A stretch of 64,000 nucleotides of DNA from Rhodococcus sovatensis (lineage in GTDB: Bacteria > Actinomycetota > Actinomycetes > Mycobacteriales > Mycobacteriaceae): positions 2,418,001-2,482,000 of the forward strand of contig NZ_CP147846.1 in assembly GCF_037327425.1 (NCBI RefSeq), given 5' to 3'. A model generated the notes under the pieces. That model made no database searches. It had not been told where the DNA came from and saw only the letters and a program-made list of their open reading frames with translations. Position numbers and translations under genes: made by a program. Below are positions 50,463 through 59,241 of this stretch, one piece after another (the stretch's first letter is position 1; each line of letters opens with the position of its first letter).

Positions 50463-51873
50463 TCGTTTCCTGGGCAGCTGTGGTCCCTGACGGCATGAAC
50501 AGCGCGGCGAGAATTCCCACCGCGACCGCTCCTGCGCCGACGAGGAGCGCCGGTGCAAGCGCATCGGTGTAGCCGGTCGGTGTCAACGAGCCTCCCGCAC
50601 CGAGGAACACCGCCGTCAGAACCGCAATTCCGAGCGCGACACCGATCTCGCGGATGGTGGAGTTGGTACTGCTCGCCGTAGCGTGATCGACCTCGGCCAT
50701 GTCGGTGAGTACCGCAGTTGCAGATGGCGCGAAGGTCAGCCCCATTCCGATGCCGGCCATCGCCAGAGCGGGGACCATGCTCGCGTAGGACGTCCCGGGT
50801 TGCAGAATGGCGGCCATCCAGACCAGCGCCCCGGCCTGCAGCGTGAGTCCACCCACGAGCAGTGCGCGAAGACCGAGCCTCGGCGCGAGGAGACCTGCGA
50901 GCGGCGCCACGATCATCGGCGCCGCCGTCCACGGCAAAGTGCGCAGTCCCGCTTGGAACGGGGAATACCCCATGACGATCTGCAGGTACTGAGACAGGAG
51001 GAAGACAGCACCGAACATTCCGAGCGTGAAGGTGACACCGATGATGTTCGCGATCGAGAAACTGCGCGAGCGGAACAGCCTCAGTGGCACGACGGGGAAC
51101 GCGCCACGCCGTTGCCGAAGGACGAAGCCCACCAACGCGAGCGCCGACACCAAGAACGACAACAGCACCGTACTGGAGGCCCAACCATCATCGTTGCCGT
51201 GGACGACGGCCCAGACGAGTAGGAAGACGCTCACGCCCGCGAGCACGATCCCGAGATAGTCGAGAGGTTGCCTGCGGCCGAACGATTCCTTCAACGTGAC
51301 GAGTGCGAGCGGCACGGCGATGAGGGCGACCGGCACGTTGATCCAGAAAATTGCCTCCCAGGAGATGCCGTCGACGACCGCGCCGCCGACCACAGGACCC
51401 AGCGCGACCCCGAGTCCGGATACCCCTCCCCAAATTCCGATGGCCAGAGCACGTTTCGCGGCTGGAACAACACCGGCAAGGAGCGTGAGTGACAGTGGCA
51501 TGATCGCCGCTGCGCCGGCGCCTTGAATTGCCCGCGCGGCGATCAGTAGAGCAGGGGTGGTCGCCAGAGCCGAAGCAATGGAGGCGAGGGTGAAGATCGC
51601 TATGCCGCCGAGGAAGACGTTTCGCCTACCCCACCGATCGCCCAACGTAGCTGCCGCGAGCATCAGGGTCGCGAAACTTAAGGTGTACGCGTTGAGGAAC
51701 CATTGAAGTTCGCCGACCGACGCCGACAGATCGGCCTGAATCACCGGCAACGCGCTCGTCATCACCAGGTTGTCGAGGGTTGCCATGAACATCGGTAGCG
51801 AGGCCGCGACGATCCCAACCCAGATGGGGACAGTGCGTGACGGTGAGTGCTGGGTTTCGGCGGTAGCGGCCAT
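50377..51873 (-). CDS. MFS multidrug exporter, DHA2 (QacA/EmrB) type
   Basis: A 498-aa drug:H+ antiporter with 14 helices. Motif A is LGDRWGRRNVFL, motif C is GVSGLGVALGPVVGGAVVDG, and MFMATLDNLVMTSALPVIQA is the DHA2 helix-1 motif with a membrane Asp. ATG 51873 has AAAGGA upstream; an in-frame ATG/TTG 8 codons earlier is possible. It is divergent from a TetR regulator with two palindromes between them, so it is probably derepressed by a ligand of that regulator. The 3' end overlaps the ferritin-like gene by 86 nt. Confidence 0.92.
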   Translation of the reverse strand: MAATAETQHSPSRTVPIWVGIVAASLPMFMATLDNLVMTSALPVIQADLSASVGELQWFLNAYTLSFATLMLAAATLGDRWGRRNVFLGGIAIFTLASIASALATTPALLIAARAIQGAGAAAIMPLSLTLLAGVVPAAKRALAIGIWGGVSGLGVALGPVVGGAVVDGISWEAIFWINVPVALIAVPLALVTLKESFGRRQPLDYLGIVLAGVSVFLLVWAVVHGNDDGWASSTVLLSFLVSALALVGFVLRQRRGAFPVVPLRLFRSRSFSIANIIGVTFTLGMFGAVFLLSQYLQIVMGYSPFQAGLRTLPWTAAPMIVAPLAGLLAPRLGLRALLVGGLTLQAGALVWMAAILQPGTSYASMVPALAMAGIGMGLTFAPSATAVLTDMAEVDHATASSTNSTIREIGVALGIAVLTAVFLGAGGSLTPTGYTDALAPALLVGAGAVAVGILAALFMPSGTTAAQETIRAGRETESRTEPLPGSLASSPVAAQLP

Positions 51874-51904
51874 CGTCGATCCTTTCGCGTGAAGCAACTT
51901 CTTT

Positions 51905-51925
51905 AGTAAGCATCGAATGATTACT
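51905..51925. promoter_or_regulatory. 21-bp palindromic TetR operator candidate
   Basis: AGTAAGCAT (51905-51913), CGA, ATGATTACT (51917-51925): the two arms match at 8 of 9 positions. It lies 32 nt upstream of the MFS start and 41 nt upstream of the TetR start, in the divergent promoter region. Confidence 0.7.
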
Positions 51926-51941
51926 TACGCGACAGACGCTA

Positions 51942-51957
51942 GTTATCGACTGATAAC
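51942..51957. promoter_or_regulatory. 16-bp inverted repeat near the TetR start
   Basis: GTTATC-GACT-GATAAC is perfect over 6+6 bases and ends 8 nt before the TetR ATG, a position suited to autorepression. It may instead be part of the TetR promoter (GATAAC as -10). Confidence 0.55.
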
Positions 51958-51965
51958 CTGTCAAC

Positions 51966-52562
51966 ATGGCAGCTCCGACGAAGACCACCCGCATGGACGC
52001 ATCCGACCGTCGTGAGCTGGTGCTCGACGCGGCCACCCGCGCATTCGCCAAGGGCGGGTACGCCGGCACCAGCACGGACGCCGTGGCCAAAGAGGCAGGC
52101 GTGTCACAGCCCTACGTCGTGCGCATGTTCGGCACCAAGAGCGAGCTGTTCAGACTGGCGTTTCAACGAGCCATCGACGGAATCATGGAGGCCTTCGACG
52201 CCGTGCTGAACGGAACCGGACCGTATCCGGACGGCGACGTATGGGCAGCACTCGGCGGGGCCTACACCGAACTCGTCGCCGACCAGGACTTGCTGTTGGT
52301 GATGATGCACGGGTTCACGGCAGGGAGCACTCCCGAGATCGGAGCACAGGGCCGCGCAGGTATGGCCGCCATCTACACCCAGATCAAGGACAGCACTGGC
52401 TGCACGCCCGATGAAGCCCGCGACTTCATCGCCAACGGCATGCTACTGAATTGCCTTCTCGCCATGCAGGCACCCCAGTTCGCCGAAGACGACCCCGCAC
52501 TCGGCGAACTGGCGATCTGCGCATTCGGTTCGGACCTGGACCAGCTGAAGAACGCGCCCTAG
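51966..52562 (+). CDS. TetR-family transcriptional regulator
   Basis: A 198-aa repressor. The N-terminal HTH is LDAATRAFAKGGYAGTSTDA followed by VAKEAGVSQPYVVRMFGTKS; the C-terminal ligand domain has GFTAGSTPEIGAQGRAGMAA. It is divergent from the MFS exporter, which it most likely controls through the palindromes at 51905-51957. Its stop overlaps the stop of the convergent acyl-CoA dehydrogenase gene by 4 nt. The inducer is unknown. Confidence 0.92.
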   Translation: MAAPTKTTRMDASDRRELVLDAATRAFAKGGYAGTSTDAVAKEAGVSQPYVVRMFGTKSELFRLAFQRAIDGIMEAFDAVLNGTGPYPDGDVWAALGGAYTELVADQDLLLVMMHGFTAGSTPEIGAQGRAGMAAIYTQIKDSTGCTPDEARDFIANGMLLNCLLAMQAPQFAEDDPALGELAICAFGSDLDQLKNAP

Positions 52563-54280
52563 GGATTCATCTCGTACGCACCGTCGTAACCGAGGACCTC
52601 CGCCCACACGGCATCGAACCGCCCTCTGTCGACGACGGGTTTGCGAATTGCACCCAGCGCCCACGACTGCTGATCCTCGGTCGAGGACGGCTTGCCGTGC
52701 AACGCAACGGCATACGCCGAGAAGTCGCGAATCTGGAAGTCGAAGATCTGATCCAGCACCTCGGTGGACACCGCGTCCGCGCTCTCGAGGATCAGATGCC
52801 CGTAGACCACCAACGAGAACAGGTGCCCGACGTTCAGCAGGAAGTCGAGGTCCTTCTGCTGCCCCTCGTCGGGTGCCGCATCCGCGAGAAACTGTTTGAA
52901 GGCCAGCGCCTGTTCGTAGAAGCGCGCGACGTTCGGAACGCCGGAGTACTTCTCGTACATCGGCGCCCAATCATGGAAACGCACTTTTCCTGCCCCACGA
53001 GCCGGACCCTGAGCGAAGAAGAACGAGTCGTCGGAAGCGTCGTCGTGCGTCGAGACCGCGGGAAAGTCGACGGGCGTGAACATGTACGCGGGCATGAACT
53101 TCAGCATCAGCGCGACATTGACGTGGACGGTGCCCTCGAGCTTCGGCAGCGTCCCGATCAATTGGGCCGCTTCGCGGAAGTATGTGTCCTTCTCGTATCC
53201 CTTGGCAGCAATCACATCGTGCAGAGTCCGCACCACGATCTCACCCTCCGAGGTCACCTTGGCCTTCGTCATCGGATTGAAGAGCAGATAGCGGCGGTCG
53301 TCGGGGCCTGCAGCTCGGAAGTAATCCAGAGCCCGCGCGCTGAACAGTTTCATCGCGATCAAGCGTGCGTAGGCATCTACGAAGCTTGCGCGTACATGCG
53401 GAAAGTCGGTCACGCGATTTCCGTACAAGATTCTGTTGTGCGCGTGCGTGATCGCCTCGTGGAACCCGTGCTCGGCGATTCCGATGGATCCGGTGCACAG
53501 ATTGAATTTCCCGACGTTTACGGTGTTCAGCGCCGCCGAGAACGCGTCCGCGCCGGAATGCAGAATATCCTCGGCGCGAACCGGGTAGTCCTCCAACACG
53601 AACGTGCTGACGAACATCTGACCGTGGACGACATTGTCTCGCAACGAGTACTTCTCGTGACCGCTGTCTGCGGCGAAGAAGACATAGGCCGGTGAACCGT
53701 CCATGTCGCTACGCCGACCGAAGACCGACACCATACCGGCGATGTTGCCGTTGCCGATGTAGTACTTCTCCCCCGCTGCGGTGAACTCGACGTCACTCTC
53801 GCCCGTCGGCTCGAGCACCATGTCGGTGGAGTAGACGTCGGCACCGTGTGCCCGCTCGGACAACCCGAACGCCGCGACACCGCCCTCGTCCAGCAGACGG
53901 GCCGCGCGGGACTTTGCCGCGTCGTTCGCGCTCATCCAGATCGGTCCGAGACCGAGAACGGTGACCTGCCAGGCATACCAGTAGGACAACCCGTAGAACC
54001 CGAGTATCTCGCTCAGAGCCGCATTACGGAATGCATCCCAGCGCTTGTTCGGATCGCCATCGGAGTACGCGGCAGGAGTGCAGAAGTTCGCGAACAACTT
54101 CTCCTTAGCGACGAAATCGAGAAAGTCACTGGTCCAGACTGCGCCCAGATCGTCGGCGAGCAACCGCGCCTTGCCACGACCTTCGAACCAATCGATCAGC
54201 GCGCGCAACTGCCGGGCGGTCTCGTCATCGAATCGGGTCGTGTCGAATTTTGTGGGATCGAACAAAGCAACGTGCGCCAC
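52559..54280 (-). CDS. Acyl-CoA dehydrogenase family protein
   Basis: A 573-aa flavoprotein of the acyl-CoA dehydrogenase/oxidase superfamily. AFGLSERAHGADVYSTDMVL and GEKYYIGNGNIAGMVSVFGR are the middle-domain FAD-binding region; VGKFNLCTGSIGIAEHGFHE and HAHNRILYGNRVTDFPHVRA begin the helical C-terminal domain; it is longer than a typical FadE (about 390 aa). The catalytic base cannot be assigned by eye. GTG 54280 starts after a perfect 12-bp inverted repeat (54297-54330). It is absent from the corresponding place in M. tuberculosis, so this MFS/TetR/dehydrogenase block looks like an insertion. Confidence 0.88.
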   Translation of the reverse strand: MAHVALFDPTKFDTTRFDDETARQLRALIDWFEGRGKARLLADDLGAVWTSDFLDFVAKEKLFANFCTPAAYSDGDPNKRWDAFRNAALSEILGFYGLSYWYAWQVTVLGLGPIWMSANDAAKSRAARLLDEGGVAAFGLSERAHGADVYSTDMVLEPTGESDVEFTAAGEKYYIGNGNIAGMVSVFGRRSDMDGSPAYVFFAADSGHEKYSLRDNVVHGQMFVSTFVLEDYPVRAEDILHSGADAFSAALNTVNVGKFNLCTGSIGIAEHGFHEAITHAHNRILYGNRVTDFPHVRASFVDAYARLIAMKLFSARALDYFRAAGPDDRRYLLFNPMTKAKVTSEGEIVVRTLHDVIAAKGYEKDTYFREAAQLIGTLPKLEGTVHVNVALMLKFMPAYMFTPVDFPAVSTHDDASDDSFFFAQGPARGAGKVRFHDWAPMYEKYSGVPNVARFYEQALAFKQFLADAAPDEGQQKDLDFLLNVGHLFSLVVYGHLILESADAVSTEVLDQIFDFQIRDFSAYAVALHGKPSSTEDQQSWALGAIRKPVVDRGRFDAVWAEVLGYDGAYEMNP

Positions 54281-54296
54281 GCTGTCACCTCTCCTA

Positions 54297-54330
54297 GTCG
54301 GTTACTCGAAGCTACCAGCGAGTAACCGAC
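54297..54330. promoter_or_regulatory. 12-bp perfect inverted repeat between proS and the acyl-CoA dehydrogenase gene
   Basis: GTCGGTTACTCG (54297-54308) and CGAGTAACCGAC (54319-54330) pair exactly around a 10-nt loop. It begins 13 nt after the proS stop and ends 16 nt before the dehydrogenase GTG on the minus strand. There is no T-tract. TTACT/AGTAA half-sites resemble those at 51905-51925, so it could be a regulator site as well as a hairpin. Confidence 0.75.
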
Positions 54331-54343
54331 CAGGACTGTGAAA

Positions 54344-56095
54344 TCAGTTCCTCGTGCGGGCGGCCTTCACGATCTCGGCAGTCGCAGTCTCCTTGTCCAG
54401 TTCTCGGCTTTCGCCGGTGAACCGGTCACGAATCTCGACTTTGCCGTCCGCCCATCCGCGTCCGATGACGACGACGAGAGGCATCCCGATCAGCTCGGAG
54501 TCCTTGAACTTCACCCCTGGCGAGGCCTTGCGGTCGTCGAGAAGGACATCCAATCCTTGGATGTCCAGCTCGGCAGCGATCGCCTCGGCACCCTCCCGGG
54601 CGACCCCGTCCTTGTTGGCGATGACGAGGTGGACATCGAACGGGGCCACCGCGGCGGGCCAACGCAGACCTTTGTCGTCGTGCATCTGCTCGGCGATCAC
54701 GGCGACCAGGCGAGAAACACCGACACCGTAGGAACCCTGCACAAGGCGGACCGGCTTGCCGTTCTCCCCGAGGACGTCGACGGCGAACGCATCGGTGTAC
54801 TTGTAACCGAGTTGGAAAATGTGCCCGATTTCGATTCCGCGAGCGCTGACCAGGGGTCCTCGACCGTCCGGGGACATGTCGCCGTCGCGCACCCGCGCTG
54901 CCTCGATCGTGCCGTCCGGAGTGAAGTCACGGCCTGCGACGAGGTTCACCACATGCTTGCCCTTGACATCGGCCCCGGTGATCCAGGACGTGCCGTCGAC
55001 AATTCGCGGGTCCACGAGGTAGCGAACCCCGTTGGCCTGCAGAGCTCGTGGTCCTATGTAGCCCTTCACCAGGAACGGATTGGCTTCGAAGTCTGCGTCG
55101 GCGAGGAGTTCGAACTCGGCCGGCTCGAGCGAGGCCTCCAGACGCTTCTCGTCCACTTCGCGATCTCCGGGAATGCCGATCGCGAGTAGTTCCCACTCGC
55201 CACCTGGTTGGCGCACCTTGAGCAGGATGTTCTTGAGTGTGTCCGCCGCCGTGACGGTACGGCCGAGATCCGCAGTCTCGGCCCAGCTGACGAGTGTCGC
55301 GATGGTCGGAGTGTCACCGGTCTCGTAGTCGACGGCGGCCGGCTGCCCCTCGATCGGGAGCGAGTCGGGAGCAGCGGTGGTGACCGCTTCGACGTTGGCC
55401 GCGTAACCCGACTCGATGCACCGGACGTAGGTGTCCTCGCCGATGTCGCTTTCGGCCAGGAACTCCTCGGACGCGCTGCCGCCCATAGCCCCCGACGTTG
55501 CGGCGACGATGACGTACTTGACACCGAGGCGAGCGAAGATCCGCTGGTATGCCTCGCGGTGGGCGTGGTACGACGCTTTGAGCCCGTCCTCGTCCAGGTC
55601 GAAGGAGTACGAATCCTTCATGACGAATTCGCGTCCGCGCAGGATGCCCGCACGGGGACGTTCCTCGTCGCGATACTTGGTCTGGATCTGGTACAGGGTG
55701 ACCGGCAAATCCTTGTAGGAGTTGTATTCACCCTTGACCGTAAGCGCGAAAAGCTCCTCGTGCGTGGGTCCGAGCAGCATGTCGGTGCCCTTGCGGTCCT
55801 GGAGGCGGAACAGTGCGTCGCCGTATTCGGTCCACCGATTTGTGGTCTCGTACGGGTCACGGGGCAGCAACGCCGGGAGCGAGATCTCCTGCGCCCCAAT
55901 TGCATTCATCTCCTCACGAACCACCTTCTCGACCTGCCGAAGCACTCGGAGGCCCAGTGGCAGCCACGAGTACACGCCCGGCGCTATGCGACGGACGTAG
56001 CCTGCGCGCACCAACAGCTTGTGGCTGTCGACTTCGGCGTCGGCCGGGTCGTCGCGAAGGGTACGAAGGAACAGCTGCGAGAGACGGGTGATCAC
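54344..56095 (-). CDS. proS: Prolyl-tRNA synthetase
   Basis: A 583-aa class II aminoacyl-tRNA synthetase of the bacterial type with an editing insertion. Motif 1 GYVRRIAPGVYSWLPLG, motif 2 KYRDEERPRAGILRGREFVM and motif 3 SYGVGVSRLVAVIAE are clear; the roughly 180-residue INS editing domain lies between motifs 2 and 3; the anticodon domain ends the protein. GTG 56095 gives the family start VITRLSQLFLRTLRDDPADA. It is divergent from yaaA by 48 nt and corresponds to Rv2845c. Confidence 0.97.
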   Translation of the reverse strand: MITRLSQLFLRTLRDDPADAEVDSHKLLVRAGYVRRIAPGVYSWLPLGLRVLRQVEKVVREEMNAIGAQEISLPALLPRDPYETTNRWTEYGDALFRLQDRKGTDMLLGPTHEELFALTVKGEYNSYKDLPVTLYQIQTKYRDEERPRAGILRGREFVMKDSYSFDLDEDGLKASYHAHREAYQRIFARLGVKYVIVAATSGAMGGSASEEFLAESDIGEDTYVRCIESGYAANVEAVTTAAPDSLPIEGQPAAVDYETGDTPTIATLVSWAETADLGRTVTAADTLKNILLKVRQPGGEWELLAIGIPGDREVDEKRLEASLEPAEFELLADADFEANPFLVKGYIGPRALQANGVRYLVDPRIVDGTSWITGADVKGKHVVNLVAGRDFTPDGTIEAARVRDGDMSPDGRGPLVSARGIEIGHIFQLGYKYTDAFAVDVLGENGKPVRLVQGSYGVGVSRLVAVIAEQMHDDKGLRWPAAVAPFDVHLVIANKDGVAREGAEAIAAELDIQGLDVLLDDRKASPGVKFKDSELIGMPLVVVIGRGWADGKVEIRDRFTGESRELDKETATAEIVKAARTRN

Positions 56096-56143
56096 GGGGT
56101 ATGAGCGTAGTCGGTGCCCAGCGGAACGGTAACGTTGCTCCCC

Positions 56144-56887
56144 GTGCTGATCCTGCTTCCCCCCTCCGAAACGAAGTCCGACGGTGGCGACGGCTCTCCT
56201 CTCGATCTGCACGGTCTGTCACTTCCTGCGCTGACTCCACTTCGGCAGAAGCTCGCAGATGCGCTCGTCGAGCTGGCCGGTGACGTCGACGCATCGAGTG
56301 CTGCCCTGGGACTGGGGCCGACGCAGGCCGACGAAATCGAACGCAACGTGGCGCTGTGGACCTCGCCCACCACACCTGCGCTGAGCCGCTACACCGGGGT
56401 GCTCTTCGACGCGCTCGATGCGCGTGGGTTCACCAAGGCAGGCCGCACTCGCGCTGCGGAGCGCCTGTGGATCGGTTCGGCGTTGTTCGGGGCAGTGCGC
56501 GCCTACGACCCCATCCCGTCGTATCGGTTGTCCGGCACGTCGAAGATCCCCGGTTTCGGAACCCTCAGATCCCATTGGAAACCGGAGCTGACGGAAGCAC
56601 TGGTCGGCGAGGCGAATGGACTCGTCGTCGACCTTCGATCCGGGACCTATCAGCAACTCGGTCCCGTCCCCGGTGCCGTCACTGCGACTGTTCTGACCGA
56701 AAAGCCGGACGGAAGCAGATCCGTGGTCAGTCACTTCAACAAACACCACAAGGGTCTACTGGCACGCGCGCTGACCTTGACGACGGCCGAGCCCAAGGAC
56801 GTGCGGGCCCTAGCGCGGATCGCCTCCAAAGCAGGGCTTCGGGTCGAAGTCGGCTCCCCCACCGAATTGATCGTGCTGACCGAATGA
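56144..56887 (+). CDS. yaaA: YaaA family peroxide-stress protein (DUF328)
   Basis: A 247-aa protein of the YaaA family, which in E. coli lowers free intracellular iron under hydrogen peroxide stress and binds DNA. ILLPPSETKSDGG at the N terminus, YRLSGTSKIPGFGTLRSHWK in the middle and VSHFNKHHKGLLARAL near the end are the conserved blocks. GTG 56144 begins the first strand; a longer frame from 56114 is possible. Its stop overlaps the ATG of the DUF2786 gene, so they are co-expressed. Confidence 0.9.
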   Translation: MLILLPPSETKSDGGDGSPLDLHGLSLPALTPLRQKLADALVELAGDVDASSAALGLGPTQADEIERNVALWTSPTTPALSRYTGVLFDALDARGFTKAGRTRAAERLWIGSALFGAVRAYDPIPSYRLSGTSKIPGFGTLRSHWKPELTEALVGEANGLVVDLRSGTYQQLGPVPGAVTATVLTEKPDGSRSVVSHFNKHHKGLLARALTLTTAEPKDVRALARIASKAGLRVEVGSPTELIVLTE

Positions 56888-58113
56888 ATCCGGTACCGGG
56901 TCTGCTACGTCAGGGCGCCGACGCTGCGAGCGGCCGCACCAAGAATCCCCGACTCGTCGACGATGTCGCCGACCAGCTTGTCGGACTCGAAGAGTTCGAC
57001 GCCCAGGCGTTGGGTTCTCTGGCGTTGACGAACATGATTTCGACGATGTACGAGAACGGTTGGCAACCGTTCGATCTATTGCATGTCGTTCGGCGACAGA
57101 ACACCACGTCTGTGTCCTCGCTTGCGGCGGCAGTGATCCTGCACGAATCCGACCTGACGTCCGCCGACGACCGCGCGCCGGAGAATTGGGTCGGACAGTT
57201 GTCCGAGATCTGTGCTCTGTACCCCGCAGCGGCGGCCACTGTGGACACGACCCCCAATTTCCTGGCCGCGTTGCCGAGGCCGGGCGGGCGGTGGGACTAC
57301 ATCGCCGCCAGCAATCAATGGGTCGCCGTTCTCACTCTGCTCGGTCAGTGGCAGTCCTTACCCAGGTGGCCGCAGATCGGCCCTCTTCCTTCGCAATGGC
57401 CGAAAAAGCGAATACCCCGAACCGACCGGCAGGTTCCAGGCGCTCGATCACCGAACGACAAGGTGCTGGTCCGCATTCGCGGGTTGCTCGCGAAAGCCGA
57501 CGCCACCGATTTCGACCTCGAGGCCGAAACCCTCACCGCCAAGGCGCAGGAACTGATGACGCGGTATTCCATCGATTCCCTACTGCTGACGGAGGGGAAC
57601 GTCGATGTCGTCAGCCGCAGACTGCACGTGGACAACCCCCATGCTCCACCGAAAGCGCAGCTGCTGCACGGGGTCAGCACGGCCAATCGGGTGAAGAGCA
57701 TCTGGGACTCCGGGTTCGCGGTTGCCACACTTGTGGGATCACCCGTCGATGTCGAGCAAACGGAAGTCCTGTTCACGTCGTTGCTGATCCAGGCAACCCG
57801 CGCTCTCGCGCACTCGCCGAAGGCCAAGAACCGCAAAGGATCTGCCTCTGCCGCATTCGGCAAGGCTTTTCTGTACGCGTATGCGATCAGGATCGGTGAA
57901 CGGCTCGCCGAGGTGGACGCGACTGCGCTGGAGGAGGCGACGACTCGGTCGGAGCAGCTGCTTCCGATGCTCGCAGCGCAGACCGTGGCAGTGGAAGAGG
58001 AGTTCGACCGACTCTTTCCCCGGGTCAGAATGATGCGAGGACCAAGGCTCGACGCCGAGGGATGGGAGTCCGGCCACGCGGCCGCCGACGAAGCCGATCT
58101 AAAGAGTACGTAG
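56884..58113 (+). CDS. DUF2786 domain protein
   Basis: A 409-aa soluble protein of unknown function. The DUF2786 motif is at about residues 195-240 (VRIRGLLAKADATDFDLEAE, TLTAKAQELMTRYSID). The first 190 residues are helical and unlike any domain I can name; the C-terminal part has an Ala/Lys-rich KAKNRKGSASAAFGKAFLYA stretch and a long helix. DUF2786 proteins are scattered through bacteria and phages without a proven role. ATG 56884 overlaps the yaaA stop; the 3' end overlaps the convergent DUF418 gene by 15 nt. Confidence 0.82.
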   Translation: MNPVPGLLRQGADAASGRTKNPRLVDDVADQLVGLEEFDAQALGSLALTNMISTMYENGWQPFDLLHVVRRQNTTSVSSLAAAVILHESDLTSADDRAPENWVGQLSEICALYPAAAATVDTTPNFLAALPRPGGRWDYIAASNQWVAVLTLLGQWQSLPRWPQIGPLPSQWPKKRIPRTDRQVPGARSPNDKVLVRIRGLLAKADATDFDLEAETLTAKAQELMTRYSIDSLLLTEGNVDVVSRRLHVDNPHAPPKAQLLHGVSTANRVKSIWDSGFAVATLVGSPVDVEQTEVLFTSLLIQATRALAHSPKAKNRKGSASAAFGKAFLYAYAIRIGERLAEVDATALEEATTRSEQLLPMLAAQTVAVEEEFDRLFPRVRMMRGPRLDAEGWESGHAAADEADLKST

Positions 58114-59241
58114 CGGAATCCTCTCGAACGAGTAGTTCCACAACCACTCGATCGGACCACGCTGATACCGGCGCAGCCACACATGTGCGAAGGTGCTGAC
58201 ACAGACGACTGTGACGATGTAGACCGAGACAGTTCCCAGAACCCGCAACGGACCGGTGTCGAGTCCGATCGCGATGCCGAACCCCCAGCCGTAGCACAGA
58301 GTCGACGCCACGACGTTCTGCAGGACGTAGCCGGACAACGCCATCCGGCCGATCTCCGACAGCCGTCCGGTCACGAAGGTCATGCCCGAGCGACCGATGT
58401 AGTGCTGCGCAACGAGGGCAAGAATTCCCAACGACACCAGCGGCGCAAGAAGGTAGCGAGAGACGATGAGTCCCGCACTGGAACCGAACATTCCTACGAC
58501 GAAGTCCGCCGGCGCAGCGACGAGACCGACGAGGAGGAGGCGCCTGCGAAGAACGGCCCCCTCCTCACCGAGAACACCCGCTCGAAACAATCTTGCGCCC
58601 AGTAGAAAAAGGGCGATCGACATGGGCAGAATCAGGATTGTCTCGGCCCGGAACGCCAGCGCGTTGTCGAGGCGAAAGACCATCAGATCCCAGAACGAAC
58701 CGTCGGCGTACGGGTTCGGGGACAAGGGGTCACCTGATGCACTCGACGCCAGTGTCAACATCGCGGCGGCGATTGCGGTAATGAGAAAGACATGGACCAC
58801 GGCAGCACATACCATCCATCTCCGTTGTGCGCGTTCGCTTGTCACGAGCACGTACGCCACGACGAGGCCGGTGATCGCATATCCCATCAACACGTCGAAC
58901 TCGGTGAACAAGACGAAATGCAGCAGCCCGTCCACGAACAAGAGGGCAGCTCGGAGGGGATATCGCCCTGGCCACCGCACGTTGTTTCGCAGTGCCGACC
59001 GTTGCTGAATCGCCAACCCGATTCCGAACATGATCGTCAGCAGGCCCAGAAACTTGCCCTGTGCCAGTTGTTGAAGCACCCGCTCGGCGATGCCCCAGCC
59101 ACCCTGCGCTGTTCCCAGCGTCTCGAGGTACCCGACGAGCCCGGAGCCACTGGTGAAGATCCACACGTTGGTTCCCAACGTGCCTAGAATCGCGATCCCG
59201 CGAAGGACATCGAGAGATCGGTAGCGCGCATCGGTCGTCAC
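58099..59241 (-). CDS. DUF418 membrane protein
   Basis: A 380-aa protein with about ten hydrophobic helices. YRSLDVLRGIAILGTLGTNV at the N terminus is the acyltransferase-3/DUF1624-like opening; GRMALSGYVLQNVVASTLCY and the final FAHVWLRRYQRGPIEWLWNY are the DUF418 signature. Such proteins are thought to act in envelope modification or transport, but no substrate is proven. Its start overlaps the stop of the EamA gene (4 nt), so the two form an operon. Confidence 0.88.
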   Translation of the reverse strand: MTTDARYRSLDVLRGIAILGTLGTNVWIFTSGSGLVGYLETLGTAQGGWGIAERVLQQLAQGKFLGLLTIMFGIGLAIQQRSALRNNVRWPGRYPLRAALLFVDGLLHFVLFTEFDVLMGYAITGLVVAYVLVTSERAQRRWMVCAAVVHVFLITAIAAAMLTLASSASGDPLSPNPYADGSFWDLMVFRLDNALAFRAETILILPMSIALFLLGARLFRAGVLGEEGAVLRRRLLLVGLVAAPADFVVGMFGSSAGLIVSRYLLAPLVSLGILALVAQHYIGRSGMTFVTGRLSEIGRMALSGYVLQNVVASTLCYGWGFGIAIGLDTGPLRVLGTVSVYIVTVVCVSTFAHVWLRRYQRGPIEWLWNYSFERIPLRTL

